DNA of 17,814 nucleotides from CAYSAA01 sp964428905. GTDB taxonomy: Bacteria > Atribacterota > Phoenicimicrobiia > Phoenicimicrobiales > Stramentimicrobiaceae. The notes beneath the pieces were generated by a model. The model was not told where the DNA came from and made no database searches. It was given only the letters and a program-made list of their open reading frames with translations. Each line of letters starts with the position of its first letter. Within the stretch, counting starts at the first letter, position 1. Shown one piece after another: positions 15,266-17,814 of the stretch. The stretch spans positions 1-17,814 of the forward strand of contig CAYSAA010000034.1 in NCBI GenBank assembly GCA_964428905.1, in the 5' to 3' direction. The translations under genes were made by a program, and so were the position numbers.

Positions 15266-16479
15266 TATTACAAGGCTTAAAAATTGCCCTGGAGAGTCTA
15301 TGGGTAAATAAAATGCGTACTTTTCTTTCTATGCTGGGTATCATTATTGGTGTAGGTGCAGTGATTGCCATTGTATCCGTAGGTACCGGTTCTACTCAAC
15401 AGGTTAGTGCTCGAATTGCTGGCCTGGGCTCCAATATGATTACCGTTTATTCCAGGACTACCAGAGGCCAGGCAGGCAGGGCTAGCACAAGTTCTCAAGA
15501 GGAATTTACCCTGGAATTAGGAGATTATATGGAAGAATTCTGCCCTTCCGTTAGAAAGGTGATTCCGACCAAGCAGATTGGTGGAACATTGATTAGCGAT
15601 GATGTAAATGTCAGTGCCAATACAATCGGGACCATTTCTGATTATGCACAGGTAAATAATTATGAAGTTGCCGGTGGTGTTTTTCTTGGCCAGGATGATG
15701 TTGTGGAGCGAAGGCAGGTGATGGTTTTGGGTGCCCAGCTGGCTACCGATCTGTTTGAAGATAGAAATCCGATAGGACAAAAAATCAAAATGAACTATAA
15801 TGGTCGGATTTATGCATTCCAGGTAATCGGAATCATGGAAGAAAAAGGTGGCTCGATGGCTGGAAACCTGGACGAACAAGCTTACATCCCTTTATCTGTT
15901 GCCATGGACCGATTGACCAATCATAATTATGTAGATTCTTTTATTGCCCAGGCGTATTCATCAGAAAAAGCCCCCAATGCGGTTAAAGAATTAGAATATT
16001 TTATGATGAAGTTTTTAGATGATCCGGATCAAGAACAGTTCCGGATTATTAGCCAGGATGAAATTCTTGACACGGTAAGTTCGGTTACGGCAACCATGAG
16101 CCTGATGCTGGGCGGTATTGCTGCCATCTCGCTTTTAGTCGGTGGGATTGGTATTATGAATATTATGTTGGTATCAGTTACCGAACGGACCCGTGAAATC
16201 GGTATTCGTAAAGCATTGGGTGCCAAAAATAAGAATATCCTGTTTCAGTTTTTAATGGAATCATTAAGTCTCAGCAGCGTAGGAGGAGTAGCAGGTATCG
16301 GGTTTGGTTGGATAACTGCTTATTTTCTGTCTAATTATGGGGATTGGCCTCTGGTAATTTCAAGTATTTCAGTTATTTTGGCTTTTGGTTTTGCCTTATT
16401 TATAGGGATCTTTTTTGGCTTATATCCTGCCATGAAAGCGGCTAAGATGAACCCAGTTGATGCCTTAAGATATGAATAA
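15262..16479 (+). CDS. MacB-type ABC transporter permease (MacB_PCD plus FtsX domain)
   Basis: A 405-residue inner membrane permease with four helices: one at about 22-42, then three near 279-304, 332-356 and 366-390. The periplasmic core domain lies between the first two (about 45-275) and includes GLGSNMITVYSR and RRQVMVLGAQLATDLF. The FtsX-type signature GGIGIMNIMLVSVTERTREIGIRKALGA spans 294-321, and the C-terminus ends with the usual AAKMNPVDALRYE. Together with the adaptor and TolC-like proteins it would export a substrate (macrolide, peptide, lipopeptide or siderophore in known systems) from the periplasm across the outer membrane. It is the last gene of the operon, and a REP-like palindrome starts 20 bases after its stop. 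Confidence 0.95.
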   Translation: MILQGLKIALESLWVNKMRTFLSMLGIIIGVGAVIAIVSVGTGSTQQVSARIAGLGSNMITVYSRTTRGQAGRASTSSQEEFTLELGDYMEEFCPSVRKVIPTKQIGGTLISDDVNVSANTIGTISDYAQVNNYEVAGGVFLGQDDVVERRQVMVLGAQLATDLFEDRNPIGQKIKMNYNGRIYAFQVIGIMEEKGGSMAGNLDEQAYIPLSVAMDRLTNHNYVDSFIAQAYSSEKAPNAVKELEYFMMKFLDDPDQEQFRIISQDEILDTVSSVTATMSLMLGGIAAISLLVGGIGIMNIMLVSVTERTREIGIRKALGAKNKNILFQFLMESLSLSSVGGVAGIGFGWITAYFLSNYGDWPLVISSISVILAFGFALFIGIFFGLYPAMKAAKMNPVDALRYE

Positions 16480-16498
16480 AAATAGTATGCCGTAAATC

Positions 16499-16556
16499 AA
16501 ACAGGGGACGGTTCTCTGTATCATTTCATTGTGATACAGAGAACCGTCCCCTGTTT
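16499..16556. repeat. REP-like palindrome (GGGGACGGTTCTCTGTATCA type)
   Basis: Perfect 25-bp arms (16499-16523 and 16532-16556) flank the 8-base loop TTTCATTG. The arm core AGGGGACGGTTCTCTGTATC is a type of repeat I recognise from many Clostridia and other anaerobes, often linked to REP-associated Y1 transposases. It is GC-richer than its surroundings, a sign of insertion. It separates the efflux operon from the Imm5-like gene, whose ribosome binding site AGGAGA begins right after it (16557). Confidence 0.85.
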
Positions 16557-16572
16557 AGGAGAAGTAAACAGT

Positions 16573-17040
16573 ATGCGAGACAAAAGATTTATAGCGTTTC
16601 ATCGAGGAGGATTGCTTACCCAAGAACAGCATCGAAAATTAATCAAATGGGCTCGGGAATGTTCGGAGCATATCTTACCTCTTTCTGGTAAAAATGTTAC
16701 TGACAGACTAACTGATGCCTTATTTGTTGCAAAAGAATGGGAAGAAGGCAAAGCTACAGTAGGTGATGCCAGAAAAGCCTCTGTAATTGCCCATGCTGTA
16801 GCCCGGGAATTTTCTGATCCGGTTATGATAGCATTAGCCCGTTCTATTGGACATGCTGTAGCAACTGCTCATATGGCCGACCACTCGGTAGGAGCAGCAT
16901 TATATGCTCGAAAAGCTGTAAAATATTCTGGAAAACCAGTCGATGCTGAACACCAATGGCAAATTGAACAATTACCATTGGAAATTAAAGAAATTGTTCT
17001 TATGTTGATGGAAGAAAAAGAGAAACATTTTAAGATATAA
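16573..17040 (+). CDS. Imm5-like putative immunity protein
   Basis: A 155-residue, all-helical, cytoplasmic-looking protein. The pattern DKRFIAFHRGGLLTQEQHRKLIKWARECSEHILPL, then GDARKASVIAHAVARE, then ALARSIGHAVATAHMADHSVGAALYARKA matches what I know of the 'putative immunity protein' (Imm5-like) family. Proposed from comparative genomics of polymorphic toxins, it has little experimental support. Conserved His, Asp and Arg residues (HRGG, GDAR, HMADH) are all present. The start is the ATG at 16573, preceded by AGGAGA; upstream in-frame codons lie inside the REP-like palindrome and would not be native. No toxin gene is visible beside it, so it is an orphan in this window. A general stress or nucleic-acid role cannot be excluded. 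Confidence 0.75.
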   Translation: MRDKRFIAFHRGGLLTQEQHRKLIKWARECSEHILPLSGKNVTDRLTDALFVAKEWEEGKATVGDARKASVIAHAVAREFSDPVMIALARSIGHAVATAHMADHSVGAALYARKAVKYSGKPVDAEHQWQIEQLPLEIKEIVLMLMEEKEKHFKI

Positions 17041-17201
17041 ACCAAATTACATCGGGAAATATTAATAAATGGACTATTTATGACTTTTTAGTTATTATAA
17101 TTTCGAAGCATATAGTTTAGCTATGGTAAAATGAAAAATGAGATAAATTTAAGTTCATTATTTCAGCTTCAGAATGTTAGTGTGTTAAGGGGGTTAGAAT
17201 A

Positions 17202-17450
17202 ATGGAAAATAAAAGCAAAAGAGAGTCCTTTTCTGTATCCGGAGAAAAAATTATTGAAAAAGTAAAGGAAATAATTCAAGAAGGAAATGCCCGTAAGATA
17301 ATTATAAAAAACGAGAAAGATGAAACAATTGCCGAATTCCCACTTACTGCCGGGGCGGTAGGTGTGTTATTAGCTCCTGCCCTAGCAGCTTTGGGAGCAA
17401 TTGCCGCGTTGGTGACTAAATGTACGGTAATTGTTGAGAAAAAAGAGTAA
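17202..17450 (+). CDS. DUF4342-type small protein
   Basis: An 82-residue protein that I recognise as DUF4342-like. An amphipathic N-terminal part (SVSGEKIIEKVKEIIQEGNARKIIIKNEKDETIAEFPL) is followed by a short hydrophobic hairpin-like region (about 49-71) and the ending KCTVIVEKKE. The hydrophobic stretch TAGAVGVLLAPALAALGAIAALV could be a single membrane helix or a buried core. The family has no established function; its N-terminal part looks like a small DNA- or nucleotide-binding fold to some annotators, but I cannot confirm that. AAGGGGG lies about 9 bases before the ATG. The gene follows the Imm5-like gene by 161 bases, in which no convincing promoter was found. Confidence 0.8.
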   Translation: MENKSKRESFSVSGEKIIEKVKEIIQEGNARKIIIKNEKDETIAEFPLTAGAVGVLLAPALAALGAIAALVTKCTVIVEKKE

Positions 17451-17519
17451 CACCAAATTCCGGAGAAGGGGTTTCTGATGGTTCTGGGTGGGATAATACT
17501 TCCCAGGAGGTAAATTAAA

Positions 17520-17814
17520 ATAAGTAGAAAAAATACTATAATCATATCTATAGCACTAGCATTTATGATATTTATATTATCCGGATGTAATACAGTGGAA
17601 CCCATAATAAACCTTGCTAATGTCACAGAAATTGAATTATTTTTATTAGAGTCATTTCCTGTTCAAGTCCATGTAGTTGCAAAAGGATATCTTCCCAATC
17701 CATGCACCCAGATTAACGAGATTATAAAAAGCAGGGAAGGGAATGATTTCACTGTTACCATTAAAACTCAAACTTCTCAAGGACCTTGCATTCAGGTCAT
17801 TCAGCCCTTTGAAG
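17520..17814 (+). CDS. Lipoprotein with apparent ATA start, C-terminus cut by window edge
   Basis: An open frame of at least 98 codons runs to the window edge. It opens (I)SRKNTIIISIALAFMIFILSGC: a basic n-region, hydrophobic core and LSGC lipobox with Cys23, so the product is an exported lipoprotein. The mature part starts NTVEPIINLANVTEIELFLLESF and contains two further Cys (in NPCTQ and GPCIQ), which might pair. I do not recognise the family; it could be a small beta-sandwich inhibitor-like protein. An in-frame TAA at 17511-17513 bounds it, and the only ATG (17565) would remove most of the signal peptide. The ATA at 17520 is 9 bases after AGGAGG (17505-17510), and an ATT at 17514 is only 3 bases away. 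So it either uses a rare non-AUG start or has lost its ATG by one base change. Confidence 0.7.
   Translation, partial: MSRKNTIIISIALAFMIFILSGCNTVEPIINLANVTEIELFLLESFPVQVHVVAKGYLPNPCTQINEIIKSREGNDFTVTIKTQTSQGPCIQVIQPFE

Noticed and set aside
16499..16556. REP-like palindrome as terminator of the efflux operon
   Set aside because: The stem is perfect but no T tract follows the 3' arm in either direction, and the arm sequence is a known repeat type.
17478..17513. Eleven-codon ORF (MVLGGIILPRR) just before the lipoprotein
   Set aside because: It is short, ends in the lipoprotein's own ribosome binding site region, and has no supporting conservation I can see. A translated leader is possible but unsupported.

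Overview
The window reads as an AT-rich chromosomal segment from a low-GC bacterium. A T-box leader and ykkC-family riboswitches, strong AGGAGG-type ribosome binding sites and TTG starts point to a Firmicutes-like (Bacillota) genome. Two TolC-like genes in one operon with a MacA-type adaptor and a MacB-type ABC transporter imply an outer membrane. A diderm Firmicute (Halanaerobiales- or Limnochordia-like) is therefore my best guess, with Atribacterota-like lineages as an alternative. No rRNA, tRNA, CRISPR array or transposase gene was seen.

Layout. (1) Positions 1-2707, minus strand: ilvB and ilvN (the latter cut by the window edge), the two subunits of acetohydroxyacid synthase. They lie behind a long leader with a consensus promoter, an Ile-type T-box with its own terminator, then a ykkC-family aptamer (ppGpp-type by context) with a second terminator. 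(2) 2861-3304, plus: a small secreted protein of unknown function. (3) 3354-5048, plus: a consensus promoter, a second ykkC-family riboswitch with terminator, glutamate dehydrogenase and its downstream terminator. Two amino-acid/nitrogen loci thus appear to be under related alarmone-type RNA switches. (4) 5047-5270: a perfect 24-bp-stem hairpin followed by copy A of an intergenic repeat. (5) 5529-8359, plus: a short-chain dehydrogenase, a membrane-anchored metallo-beta-lactamase-fold protein, and a Gfo/Idh/MocA oxidoreductase interrupted by one in-frame TAA. (6) 8575-10566, minus: a MarR regulator and a MATE exporter, with a 20-bp palindrome next to the -10 box as the likely autoregulatory operator. 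(7) 10733-16479, plus: repeat copy B, then five tightly packed genes: a TolC-like protein without obvious barrel strands, a TolC-like protein with them, a MacA-like adaptor with a short hairpin, a MacB/LolD-type ATPase and a MacB-type permease. Together they look like one tripartite efflux or secretion machine. (8) 16499-17814, plus: a REP-like palindrome, an Imm5-like putative immunity protein, a DUF4342-type small protein, and a lipoprotein, cut by the window edge, whose only plausible start is a non-AUG codon.

The most interesting parts are the stacked T-box/ykkC control of ilvBN with a sister switch on glutamate dehydrogenase, the two-copy intergenic repeat, and the unusual double-TolC efflux operon. 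All family names are recognised from sequence motifs by eye; no database search was run.
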